IMG/VR virus record: IMGVR_UViG_3300030382_002585
Coordinates: 5,150 to 37,625 of that record
Length of the DNA stretch: 32,476 bases
Reading direction: 5' to 3' (one strand)
From: a virus
A model generated the notes under the pieces. It saw only the letters and a program-made list of their open reading frames with translations, did no database searches and had not been told where the DNA came from. Shown here piece after piece: positions 9,150 to 16,320 of this stretch. The translations under genes and the position numbers were made by a program. Numbering within the stretch: the first letter of the stretch is position 1; each line of letters opens with the position of its first letter.

Positions 9150-10142
9150 TTAGAGATCAGTATGTGATGTAACGTATTGGATAACGCCATAGTCCTTGCT
9201 ATTAAAAGCAGTACGAGCTACACCGTATATCTTACCGCCAGCAACACCGAGCTTATTACCATAATCAAATGATTTTTCAACCCAGCTCATACCACCGATT
9301 TTACCCATACAGGCTGCACCCGCACCCATAAACAGGTTACGCGCACCTACAACAGCAGCACCACCGCCATCAGTAAACTGACTGATGCCTTCATGTTCGT
9401 GAATCACCACACCGTCATAAACGCCTAATGCGCCTGTGAACAGTGGATTTTCACTTCCACGATTATTAGCGTTCTGCTGAATAGTCTGCCAACCAGAAAT
9501 GTTAAACAAATCGTATGCAACCTCTGGATGAACAATAAGAACATAATATTCCTTACCGTCAACCTTCAGCGGCTTCATTTTCCAGCTATTAGTTTTACCC
9601 AGTTGAGCCATTCTCTTGAGTTTAGAGATATCAGCCAAAGTGATATCATCATTATCTGCAAGATTTGATTTTGGATCAGTAGCAGCGTACACTGACGCAG
9701 AAGCATCTGCTCTTAAATAAGAGCTGCTGCTTCCTGTGCTTGTCAGCGCAGAGAAAATCTGAGAATCAATATCCTCAGCGTAAACCCGCTTAAGCTGTGC
9801 CAGAGCTTCTTTACGGAAACCATAAAGAACTTTACTGTCATCGAAACGCCCTGCATTTGTCACACCAAACCTGCGTTGGCTTGTTGTGACAGTCAGCGCA
9901 TAACTTGACAGACCATCTTCATTGCCTTCCAGTGAAGTATCGCCTGTTACAGCAGTGCCTGTTAGTCCAACCATCCCAAAGGTAACATCTGCACCTTTGC
10001 CTTCTTCCATCTCTTTTTCAACGATCATGGAGTTAAAAGAATCACCCATAAACTTGGAGAAATAAATCTCCTTGCCTACTTCATAAGCAAGCTGTTTAGC
10101 CCATCGTGATACATTTAATCCTGATGCCCATTCATGTGCCAT
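9150..10142 (-). CDS. Major capsid protein, N4-gp56/DUF4043 family
   Basis: 330 residues. The start LNVSRWAKQLAYEVGKEIYF, then KFMG at 30-33, is followed by GKGADVTFGMVGLTG, a GDTSLEGNED segment near 68-77 and RRFGVTNAGRF. The order matches the N4 gp56-like/DUF4043 capsid fold (an HK97-type shell protein). The middle has the A-domain pattern YYVLIVHPEVAYDL. A strong AAGGAGG precedes the ATG, as expected for the most abundant virion protein, and a GC-rich hairpin follows the gene. It has no obvious N-terminal prodomain, consistent with a separate scaffold gene just upstream. Confidence 0.92.
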   Translation of the reverse strand: MAHEWASGLNVSRWAKQLAYEVGKEIYFSKFMGDSFNSMIVEKEMEEGKGADVTFGMVGLTGTAVTGDTSLEGNEDGLSSYALTVTTSQRRFGVTNAGRFDDSKVLYGFRKEALAQLKRVYAEDIDSQIFSALTSTGSSSSYLRADASASVYAATDPKSNLADNDDITLADISKLKRMAQLGKTNSWKMKPLKVDGKEYYVLIVHPEVAYDLFNISGWQTIQQNANNRGSENPLFTGALGVYDGVVIHEHEGISQFTDGGGAAVVGARNLFMGAGAACMGKIGGMSWVEKSFDYGNKLGVAGGKIYGVARTAFNSKDYGVIQYVTSHTDL

Positions 10143-10155
10143 AGTTCATACCTCC

Positions 10156-10599
10156 TTAACCTGCTTTGCTGTCGAAGTAACGACACCAAACCATGATCTT
10201 AGCTGCATCACAAGCAGCGGTTGTCTTCACATCAATGGTATCTGCGGAAGAAAAGTAATATCCTCCAGAGAACGTATCTGCACCTGTAGCTGCATTTAGG
10301 CTATTATAGGTTATCCCAGCGGTAACATTAATGTCTGCACCATCCAAGAAACCGTCTGCTGTACCACCTGTGGTTCCTACGTCAACCGTAGCAGCACCAC
10401 CTTCGGCTGTCATTACTGACAAGCCAACTTCGGTAACTACTGCACCAGCAGGGATACTGAGAGCTTCCCAAATATCGCCACTACCAAGATTCCCATCACC
10501 AGTTGAAGCTGAATCATAGACAGCGCATAAAAAACCCTGGGGAACGTCAAGTTGCCCTTTCGATTTTAAATAACTGTCCGAATAAGAGACTGTTGCCAT
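10156..10599 (-). CDS. Small head protein, possible capsid decoration
   Basis: 147 residues, very rich in Ala, Gly, Ser, Thr and Asp, and predicted all-beta (AVVTEVGLSVMTAEGGAATV, then YFSSADTIDVKTTA). Three cysteines (CAVYD, ACDAA, WCRYF) could lie close in the fold. It sits between the scaffold and capsid genes with a strong AGGAGG before the ATG at 10599, implying high expression. Position and composition suggest a decoration or cement protein. The family is unidentified and a tail-fibre-like role is not excluded. Confidence 0.82.
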   Translation of the reverse strand: MATVSYSDSYLKSKGQLDVPQGFLCAVYDSASTGDGNLGSGDIWEALSIPAGAVVTEVGLSVMTAEGGAATVDVGTTGGTADGFLDGADINVTAGITYNSLNAATGADTFSGGYYFSSADTIDVKTTAACDAAKIMVWCRYFDSKAG

Positions 10600-10625
10600 C
10601 TTATCCTCCTTCTATTAATTATTAG

Positions 10626-11402
10626 TTAACCAGCAGCAGTCTGTTCCAAAGCCTTTGCACGGACATCATCGGGCAACTTATTCCAGTCATCCTGTGAAAT
10701 AGCATCAAAATCAATAGCGGTCTTATTCCCACCAGTGGCATTTGAGAGTGTTGTTGGCACTCCATCCGCCTGGGTGAGCTTATCCGTTACCTGCTTGACA
10801 CCTTCCGTCTTAGCCTTAGACTTCTCCTGCTCTATAGTCATAAGCGTGTACGCATCATCAATGAGTGCGATCCCACGCTCATCTCCGAACTTTGCAACAG
10901 CGGTAAGTTCTTCATTGTTCATATCAGAGTGTTTTTTGATAAAACTGTCAATCATATCCTGTTGAGCATCCTTCATTCTTTTCTCAGTGATCTCTCTATC
11001 TTGTACTTTTCGCTCTGTGGCGAATTTCTCTTCTATTTGTTTAGAGATGTGTGGTAAGACTGTGTTCAGATCATAAGGATCATATTCTGGCAGTTCTGTC
11101 TCTGCTGCTTTCGGAGCAGTGTTTTCCCTGATTTCTTCAAGGGACTTACGCAGGTCACCAAGTTCGTTGGTCTGCCGTCCGTTGAGTTCCTGAAGATTCT
11201 TATAAGACTTGTCCGTATTAGACGCATATTCGATCAGATCTTCGACAGAATTAAAGTCCTTGTCTCCAACCTTAAAAGCTTGCGTTTCTTCTACAGGTGT
11301 CTCTGCTGTTTGCTCACTTACATCAGACTCAGGGGTAGCTTCATCGGCTGCGACACCTTCCAGCTCCTTAGCTTCGTCAATGTAACTTGCTTGTTCTTCC
11401 AT
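10626..11402 (-). CDS. Scaffolding protein
   Basis: 258 residues from the ATG at 11402, chosen because AAGG lies just upstream and it begins 31 bases after the portal stop; an in-frame ATG at 11459 would overlap portal and lacks a site. The protein is strongly acidic at the N-terminus (Glu/Ala/Thr-rich), carries the AFKVGDKDFNSVEDLIEY segment common to phage scaffolds, then a coiled coil (about 75-190) and a short C-terminal helix. Scaffolds of this layout direct capsid assembly and leave or are degraded before packaging. Confidence 0.85.
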   Translation of the reverse strand: MEEQASYIDEAKELEGVAADEATPESDVSEQTAETPVEETQAFKVGDKDFNSVEDLIEYASNTDKSYKNLQELNGRQTNELGDLRKSLEEIRENTAPKAAETELPEYDPYDLNTVLPHISKQIEEKFATERKVQDREITEKRMKDAQQDMIDSFIKKHSDMNNEELTAVAKFGDERGIALIDDAYTLMTIEQEKSKAKTEGVKQVTDKLTQADGVPTTLSNATGGNKTAIDFDAISQDDWNKLPDDVRAKALEQTAAG

Positions 11403-11433
11403 AGTACCTTGTCCTTTATTTAGGGGGTTTTGA

Positions 11434-13269
11434 TTACGATTTTCCCGCTTGCCCACCATTACTCATGGTCTGCATTTGCTGCGCTTGCATCTGTGCGGAT
11501 CGTTCTTGTTCAAATTTTTCAAGTATCTCGCGTCCAGCTTCCATATCGGATAGTTCCACATAAAGCGGGAAGAGACTTGCAAATCCATTCCTGACAAGTT
11601 CGCCCACCTGCTGCGCTTTGGCAGCTTTCATCGTTGGTGAGTTCTCGCCCTTATCAAGAACAATATCAAATTCAAATTTTTCAAAGTTGGTCAAGAAGCG
11701 TTGGATTGTCTCTTCAATAACCATTGCTTCTTCTGGTGATTCTGCCTTTTCGGTTTCAGCACCAATAATTCTTTTAATTTTATGCGGTGTATAAAACTGC
11801 TGCATATTCTGCATTGCCTGCATCAGTACCGCAGATTTTGTTATGTCAAGGTTCTCCATCTGTTCCTGAAGTGTGAGCATCCCCTGGCGGATACGAGTCT
11901 GTGCTGCAATACCGCTTTCTTTTGTTGATGTGGCGATACCCATCATTGGATCAGTAGCACCGCTGATCTCTTTTGCATCAAACTCTGCCTTCTGCTCCAT
12001 AGCAGCAATACTACCTACCAATGATAAATGCGAATTACTCCACTGCTGCATAAAATCTGTAACCCGTCCCTTATATCCTGGTATGCCTATCCATCGTCCA
12101 CTCGTTGACGCTTCATTCATCTCTTCCTGAGATACCTTATTTCCAGAAAAGACACCACCACCGCGCGGAGAACGGTTAATAATATCCAGCATCTGAGATC
12201 GTCTTTTATCTTTCTCACGCTGGGGGTCTTTCATATTCTCCACCAGCCCAAAAGTCTCTACCGTATCGCCCATATCTTCAAAATGATAAAAATACGGAAC
12301 TAATGGAAACTGGTTGTGCAGATATGGATTTTCTTTCTTTTCCTGTAAAATGTGCATCCCAGCAGTAATAGTCAGATACGTTTTAGGCACTACACGGCTG
12401 ATTACACCAAAATCTGTACGCATAGGAGCTTGAGCAGATTCTTCAATAGCTTTCAGCTCCGTAATCTGCTTACCAGCAGCGTTCTTACTCTTAAATCCAG
12501 TAGGAGATATGCGACCAGTAGCTTTATTAATGATATAATGCTCCCTTTCATAATCCCGATGCCACATTTCAATAACGCGCACTTTCTTATGGACTTCATC
12601 TAAATGATGCGCGGGGCTTATTTCTTCCGCATTTCTATAATAAGAACCAATCTCCTTATCAATCCCTTCGGGGAACTGGATCAAATCGTTGACCGAAGTA
12701 ACTTCTTTTGCAGATTCAGGAAACATCTTCTTTAACTGGTTAAGCGTTAAATACTTGCTCCTTGCTAAATAATTCCAGTCCTTTGTATCCTGAGTCTTTG
12801 CTTCTGGATCAATATGGACATTCGCCCATGATTCTCGCTTGATAATTACATCTCCATCGTAAAACCTGCTCGGCTCTACGCATACATCCACCCAACCCCT
12901 GCCAGTAATGACACCATCCTTAAATACACGACTAAATAAATTCTGTAGCTTTCTGTTACGGTCTAACTGAAATAAAAGAGCAGTGGCAAGCATAGCTTCG
13001 TTCTCATCATCAGACTCCACAGGTCTTGCCTTCCAAGATGACCGCCCCTGCCTTTCTGCACCTGTGACCAGGTTCACCTTCGGTAAGATTATATTTAACT
13101 GCAAGGGCGGTCTGCCTTCAGTACGAAGTTTTTGCAAATCCTGCTCGTCCCAATGACCTGTACCAAAACTACCTGTATAAAAGCGCATTGACTCTTCCGC
13201 AGCTTTAAACCAGTCAGAGTCATTCATTACCATTGAGTCAAAAACTTCGTGAAGCTCTTTTATATTCAT
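11434..13269 (-). CDS. Portal protein, P22-like
   Basis: 611 residues from the ATG at 13269, which overlaps the terL stop as ATGA; an in-frame ATG at 13281 is also possible. The signature VNLVTGAERQGRSSWKARPV near the N-terminus, the SYYRNAEE region and the long C-terminal Gln/Met-rich helix (QERSAQMQAQQMQ) match the P22-type portal family. The portal forms the dodecameric DNA channel at the capsid vertex, binding terminase during packaging and the adaptor afterwards. Gene order terL-portal-scaffold-capsid supports this. Confidence 0.9.
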   Translation of the reverse strand: MNIKELHEVFDSMVMNDSDWFKAAEESMRFYTGSFGTGHWDEQDLQKLRTEGRPPLQLNIILPKVNLVTGAERQGRSSWKARPVESDDENEAMLATALLFQLDRNRKLQNLFSRVFKDGVITGRGWVDVCVEPSRFYDGDVIIKRESWANVHIDPEAKTQDTKDWNYLARSKYLTLNQLKKMFPESAKEVTSVNDLIQFPEGIDKEIGSYYRNAEEISPAHHLDEVHKKVRVIEMWHRDYEREHYIINKATGRISPTGFKSKNAAGKQITELKAIEESAQAPMRTDFGVISRVVPKTYLTITAGMHILQEKKENPYLHNQFPLVPYFYHFEDMGDTVETFGLVENMKDPQREKDKRRSQMLDIINRSPRGGGVFSGNKVSQEEMNEASTSGRWIGIPGYKGRVTDFMQQWSNSHLSLVGSIAAMEQKAEFDAKEISGATDPMMGIATSTKESGIAAQTRIRQGMLTLQEQMENLDITKSAVLMQAMQNMQQFYTPHKIKRIIGAETEKAESPEEAMVIEETIQRFLTNFEKFEFDIVLDKGENSPTMKAAKAQQVGELVRNGFASLFPLYVELSDMEAGREILEKFEQERSAQMQAQQMQTMSNGGQAGKS

Positions 13270-14672
13270 GCGCTCATCCAACTGTTCCGTTTAGGCTTCA
13301 ATAAGCCCCACAACCCATAATCATCACTCTTTTCCACAGGAGAATCGCTATCTTCAACATAATGTACTAAATAGCGCAAACAGTCCATTGCGTGATCATT
13401 TTTCTTAATAGGTTCTTCTGGCAGATTTCTGGTTTCAAAGCCGTGCTTCAGTTCCTTCCACTTATAATCAACGATCTCTTCAACTAAAGGTTTCATATTT
13501 AATTTGTTAAAAAATAACAACTTAGAGCGCATATTGCTATCCAACTTTAAGTACGCAGATACCCTTTCAAAGCCAGCTCGCTTATCATTCTTTGCTTTTT
13601 CCCATTCAATTCCGTATTCATACCACTCATCCGCCACACTGTTGCCATCCCTTTCAGTTCTGACAATAGACGGATCAGCCAAGAAAGTGTAGTTCACCCC
13701 GCGTTTGAGCAGCCTTTCAACCTTTGGAACCAGCATCTCTATGGTATGCTCGTTCTCATAAATCAAATCATAGGCATAAATAGTGCCTTCATCATCTGCT
13801 GCGGCAAATAAAATGGAACTCGGGTTTCTATACCCGTAATCATAAACCACATAATGATTCCACCAATCTGGAATATCAAACGGCTTTATCATGTGCGTTT
13901 CTTCCTTGAACTCTGGGTATACTAAACCCGCAAAATCATCCCAACTGCAATAAACATAGCGGTTTACCCACTGTTCAGGCATAGACAAGAGATGTCTTAC
14001 ATAATCTGCTGGCAAATGCGGATTGTCCGAATGAAGCTGAACTTCTGCATCTGTTTCAGGCGGATCAAAACCAGGCTGCCAGGTCATAGTCTCTATAAGC
14101 CTGTAATCGCCTTTAGTCTTATTCTGCTTTACCTTATCCCTTTTCCACCGCTTCCAAACCCAATCGTGACCCGCTGGGTTGCAAGTGTGAAAACTGCATC
14201 TCATAGCGTTTTTCCTACGCATCTGACCAGAAGCTGCAATAAATGTCTGCTCAGTGACTTCTTCCAACTGATCAAACGCAAACCAACCCAAATTCATTGA
14301 CTTTATCCTTTGTATCGAGTCCCTGGAGTCATCCAACGCCATATAAACAATCTTAGACCTGTTCTTAAAGATAATCTCTCGGTCTTGGGCGCGGTGCTTC
14401 TGAATAAAGCCCTGACCAAGATCGAGCAACTGAATCAGAGTTGACTTCTTGAACGAGTCCAGTACCTTTCTACCCATTAACCCAAGATTACCCTGAAATC
14501 CAGCACTCTGATGGATCGCTTCCATGCACATGGCTTCTGTCTTGCCAGTACCCAAAGAGCCAGCCATTACCTGATGCTTAGACCAGCCAGTAAACAAATG
14601 ATACTCTTCCTGGTGATCTAAAGGGGCAGTAATATTGCCTTCACCATCCCTGTACGATATATTTACGTCCAC
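13266..14672 (-). CDS. terL: Terminase large subunit
   Basis: 468 residues starting at GTG 14672. Walker A is AGSLGTGKT (37-45), Walker B is LGWFAFDQLEE (128-138), and the coupling motif SFHTCNP lies at 160-166. The C-terminal RNase H-like nuclease shows VVYDYG (Asp278), FLADPS (Asp333) and NDHAMD (Asp426/Asp430). All catalytic positions appear present. It powers DNA translocation through the portal and cuts the concatemer. The GTG shares a base with a TAG in another frame. That TAG ends the -1 extension of terS, which suggests translational coupling, since only a weak AAGAG precedes the start. Confidence 0.95.
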   Translation of the reverse strand: MDVNISYRDGEGNITAPLDHQEEYHLFTGWSKHQVMAGSLGTGKTEAMCMEAIHQSAGFQGNLGLMGRKVLDSFKKSTLIQLLDLGQGFIQKHRAQDREIIFKNRSKIVYMALDDSRDSIQRIKSMNLGWFAFDQLEEVTEQTFIAASGQMRRKNAMRCSFHTCNPAGHDWVWKRWKRDKVKQNKTKGDYRLIETMTWQPGFDPPETDAEVQLHSDNPHLPADYVRHLLSMPEQWVNRYVYCSWDDFAGLVYPEFKEETHMIKPFDIPDWWNHYVVYDYGYRNPSSILFAAADDEGTIYAYDLIYENEHTIEMLVPKVERLLKRGVNYTFLADPSIVRTERDGNSVADEWYEYGIEWEKAKNDKRAGFERVSAYLKLDSNMRSKLLFFNKLNMKPLVEEIVDYKWKELKHGFETRNLPEEPIKKNDHAMDCLRYLVHYVEDSDSPVEKSDDYGLWGLLKPKRNSWMSA

Positions 14673-14887
14673 TAAGCCTGACTCTTATACCATAATTCCC
14701 AATCTAACGGGAGTTTACCGTTCTTATCCAATTCAAATAACTCTAACGCAAATGTAGTGGCTTCTTCCGCCATAGGCGGGGTTAACCCGAAAGATGTACG
14801 CAAAAACATTGAATATATGTCCCTGGGAGTCATATATACATTGCTTTTAATCGCTTCCCGTTCAATACGCGTCAGCTTATCTTCATC
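14672..14887 (-). CDS. Minus-one frame extension of terS (71 residues)
   Basis: This open stretch continues the terS frame after a -1 shift at 14887-14893. It reads DEDKLTRIEREAIK... to ...LDWELWYKSQA and stops with TAG at 14672-14674, overlapping the terL GTG. Upstream of the shift site this frame is closed by a TAG about ten codons away. There is no ATG, GTG or TTG until an internal ATG at codon 19 that lacks a Shine-Dalgarno. The composition looks protein-like. It is probably translated as the C-terminus of a 230-residue TerS variant. Alternatives are a separate 53-residue gene from the internal ATG, or one terS broken by an indel in the A6 run. Confidence 0.55.
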   Translation of the reverse strand, partial: DEDKLTRIEREAIKSNVYMTPRDIYSMFLRTSFGLTPPMAEEATTFALELFELDKNGKLPLDWELWYKSQA

Positions 14888-15363
14888 TTTTTTAATACCG
14901 CTGCCCTATCCTTTGGTGACGTTCCAGACACCATTACATTCACCTGAGTGTTCTGTTGACCAACCCGATCACGGTATTTGGCGGGATTATGCGCCTTTAA
15001 CTGGAAAATACGCTCTGTAACATTACCTGGCTTATTTGCCTGGGTGTAAGAGAGCTTTTCAAGTGCATCCAAGCGTTCAGTCATAAATCCATCTTGTATT
15101 GTTTGTATCGCCTGCATAAATGCAGGGTCGCATTTCATCGCGAATCTTACTGATGCTGGGAAGTAACCCATCTCCTTGGCAGCAGGAGTTATAAACCCGT
15201 TATTTGCTACCAGATATGTCAAGAACTTGTTCTTTTTTTGAGTAAACCGAGTCTTTAAGCCAGTCTCTTCTTCATATTCTGCAAGAAATTCCTTTAAGTA
15301 AGGATTGTCCTGTTCGCTTTTCGTAGCCTGCTTGATAACATCGGTCTTGGTTTTTCTTGGCAT
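14872..15363 (-). CDS. terS: Terminase small subunit
   Basis: 163 residues in the zero frame. It has a basic N-terminus, a helix-turn-helix-like segment (FLTYLVANNGFITPAAKEMG, about 47-66), helical middle residues and the motif AHNPAKYRDR near 126-135, which is common in phage small terminase subunits. It lies directly before terL. TerS recognises the packaging site and regulates the large subunit. The ATG at 15363 has no Shine-Dalgarno, and a candidate -10 box sits about 15 bases upstream, so the message may be nearly leaderless. The zero frame ends four codons after a slippery heptamer. Confidence 0.85.
   Translation of the reverse strand: MPRKTKTDVIKQATKSEQDNPYLKEFLAEYEEETGLKTRFTQKKNKFLTYLVANNGFITPAAKEMGYFPASVRFAMKCDPAFMQAIQTIQDGFMTERLDALEKLSYTQANKPGNVTERIFQLKAHNPAKYRDRVGQQNTQVNVMVSGTSPKDRAAVLKKMKIS
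14887..14893 (-). other. Putative -1 ribosomal frameshift site A_AAA_AAG
   Basis: The heptamer is in the zero frame of terS (TTA AAA AAG), the same slippery sequence used by E. coli dnaX. A Shine-Dalgarno-like AGGG (14904-14907) lies 10 bases upstream, at the spacing known to stimulate dnaX shifting. I do not see a convincing downstream stem-loop. The shifted frame runs 71 codons to the terL start. Confidence 0.55.
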
Positions 15364-15377
15364 ATAAATACAACGAT

Positions 15378-15407
15378 AACATACAGTTAGAGTTCCAATA
15401 GATTCAA
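15378..15407 (-). promoter_or_regulatory. Candidate promoter of the structural operon
   Basis: TTGAAT (15402-15407) and TATGTT (15378-15383) are separated by 18 bp, reading toward terS. A start about seven bases past the -10 would leave a leader of only about eight bases. Each box matches consensus at four of six positions. The -35 overlaps a palindrome. Confidence 0.35.
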
Positions 15408-15418
15408 TGTTGCATTGA
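15404..15418. repeat. Palindrome TCAATG-TTG-CATTGA, possible operator
   Basis: Perfect 6-bp arms with a 3-base centre, overlapping the candidate -35 box of the terS promoter. Its size and position suit a repressor or activator site for late transcription. Confidence 0.4.
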
Positions 15419-15496
15419 GTACGGTAAAAAAATAAGTGTTGATATTATGATAGATAGAGTATCGTACTTGGTATACTCTGAGTACGATAAAAAAAT
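15417..15496. repeat. Cluster of direct and inverted repeats upstream of terS
   Basis: Direct repeats GAGTACGGTAAAAAAAT (15417-15433) and GAGTACGATAAAAAAAT (15480-15496) differ at one base and lie 63 bp apart. Between and across them are two overlapping inverted repeats: AGAGTAT/ATACTCT (15456-15462 and 15473-15479) and ATCGTAC/GTACGAT (15461-15467 and 15482-15488). The overlap means only one hairpin can form at a time, or that dimeric proteins bind competing sites. This lies between the divergent operons and is probably a control or packaging region. No gene is seen here. Confidence 0.55.
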
Positions 15497-15547
15497 CCTT
15501 TTTGGTCATAAAATATACCTGGGATACATAATACACCCCCTGTCCAT

Positions 15548-15587
15548 ACGCTCGAGCGTGCATGGGGGGGGGTGGGTGGGTCGCTCG
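15548..15587 (+). other. G-quadruplex motif inside a CGAGCG/CGCTCG hairpin
   Basis: A perfect 12-bp palindrome ACGCTCGAGCGT (15548-15559) is followed by nine G, then T-GGG-T-GGG (15564-15580), enough for a three-tetrad G-quadruplex with very short loops. CGAGCG (15553-15558) pairs with CGCTCG (15582-15587), placing the G-tract in the loop. It is strikingly GC-rich in an AT-rich intergenic region about 185-225 bases upstream of terS. Possible roles are a packaging (cos/pac) site, a replication origin or a transcription block. Confidence 0.55.
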
Positions 15588-15712
15588 TCTTTGGCTTGCC
15601 GTTTGCTCCCTGTATTTATGCTCCGCCACATTTATTAGTGTGCCGTAACTTCAATAATAACAGATAAATACAATACAAATAAGAGCCGCCACTTTTATTA
15701 TGTTATTATCTT

Positions 15713-15749
15713 TCGTTACTTATCGTTTGGAATCGTTACTTTTCGTTTG
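15713..15749 (+). repeat. Tandem 17-bp operator-like repeats
   Basis: TCGTTACTTATCGTTTG (15713-15729) and TCGTTACTTTTCGTTTG (15733-15749) differ at one base with a 20-bp period. The first abuts and overlaps the start of the -35 box, and the second fills the spacer of the early promoter, so a bound protein could control it. The core TTACTTATCGT recurs upstream of the minus-strand early promoter (26749-26759). Confidence 0.55.
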
Positions 15750-15755
15750 TAAGAT
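15727..15755 (+). promoter_or_regulatory. Candidate early promoter, plus-strand operon
   Basis: TTGGAA (15727-15732), a 17-bp spacer and TAAGAT (15750-15755) form a sigma70-like promoter about 50 bases before the first plus-strand gene. Each box matches consensus at four of six positions. The repeats described at 15713-15749 overlap it. Confidence 0.45.
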
Positions 15756-15805
15756 TATACAGCCCGCAAGGGGCAAATATGAAACAGTTAGCAGGAGAAA
15801 AGAAA

Positions 15806-15973
15806 ATGAGTTTATCAGACTTATATGACAATTTCGTAGAGTATGGAATCGCCACACAAGATGAAATATTACTTGTGACGCATATCAACGGATGGAATAA
15901 AGAATCTTTTAATTCTATTCTATATGCAAGAACAGGCTATAGAGACTGGAAACAATACACGGAAAGCGAATAA
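15806..15973 (+). CDS. Small early protein, unknown
   Basis: 55 residues from the ATG at 15806 (MSLSDLYDNFVEYG). This start is preferred because GCAGGAGAAAAG precedes it exactly as in the following genes. An in-frame ATG at 15779 with AAGGGG upstream would add nine residues. The protein is acidic and helical, with IATQDEILLVTHINGWN and a YARTGYRDW motif. It looks like a small conserved accessory protein, but I cannot assign a function. It is first in the early operon. Confidence 0.75.
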   Translation: MSLSDLYDNFVEYGIATQDEILLVTHINGWNKESFNSILYARTGYRDWKQYTESE

Positions 15974-15996
15974 CCCTTTTTTAATAGGAAAAGTTA

Positions 15997-16016
15997 GGGC
16001 GGGAAATACTCCGCCC
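15997..16016 (+). other. GC-rich hairpin in early operon leader
   Basis: GGGCGG (15997-16002) pairs with CCGCCC (16011-16016) around an 8-base loop, between the first and second early genes. No U tract follows. Directly after it comes the ribosome-binding cassette of the next gene. It may be an attenuator or RNase processing site. Confidence 0.45.
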
Positions 16017-16035
16017 CTTCAAAGGAGAAAACAAA

Positions 16036-16296
16036 ATGAGATTAGGTAAAGTAGCAATGGATGTAACCACCCACAATTCAGGTTGTACTTGCAAATTCCC
16101 ATTAGTGGATCAATATGGTAAATACATGGGAACCAAACCCCATTCCAACTGGGATGTCTATAGCCAAGATCATTCTAATGATGGGTTTGCTCATTATATC
16201 CAATGTAATGGTTGTAATTATCAATTAGCAAAAAAATATTGGAAAGATGATAATTCAAATTTTATGGATTATTCAGATGGCTTAATTAATCAATAA
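16036..16296 (+). CDS. Small early protein with paired cysteines
   Basis: 86 residues with AAAGGAG upstream. Cysteines CTC (17-19) and CNGC (57-60) could form a zinc-binding site. The rest is polar and aromatic (HSNWDVYSQDHSNDGFAHY). No family is recognised. The ribosome-binding cassette before it is nearly identical to that before the next gene. Confidence 0.75.
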   Translation: MRLGKVAMDVTTHNSGCTCKFPLVDQYGKYMGTKPHSNWDVYSQDHSNDGFAHYIQCNGCNYQLAKKYWKDDNSNFMDYSDGLINQ

Positions 16297-16320
16297 CACC
16301 CCTTCAAAGGAGAAATAACA

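Noticed and set aside
11402-11459. Longer scaffold start at 11459
   Set aside because: It would overlap the portal stop region and lacks a good ribosome-binding site, while the ATG at 11402 has AAGG just upstream.
15548-15559. Palindrome ACGCTCGAGCGT as a stand-alone restriction-type site
   Set aside because: It contains CTCGAG, but its arms also pair with the downstream CGCTCG around the G tract, so it is better described as part of that structure.
15387-15629. 80-codon minus-strand frame in the control region
   Set aside because: It starts at GTG with no ribosome-binding site, has a Pro run encoded by the G-quadruplex tract and covers repeats and candidate promoters; the opposite strand is open as well, so it is probably chance.
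15447-15638. 63-codon plus-strand frame in the control region
   Set aside because: No ribosome-binding site, low-complexity GGGWVGR from the G tract and overlap with regulatory repeats argue against coding.
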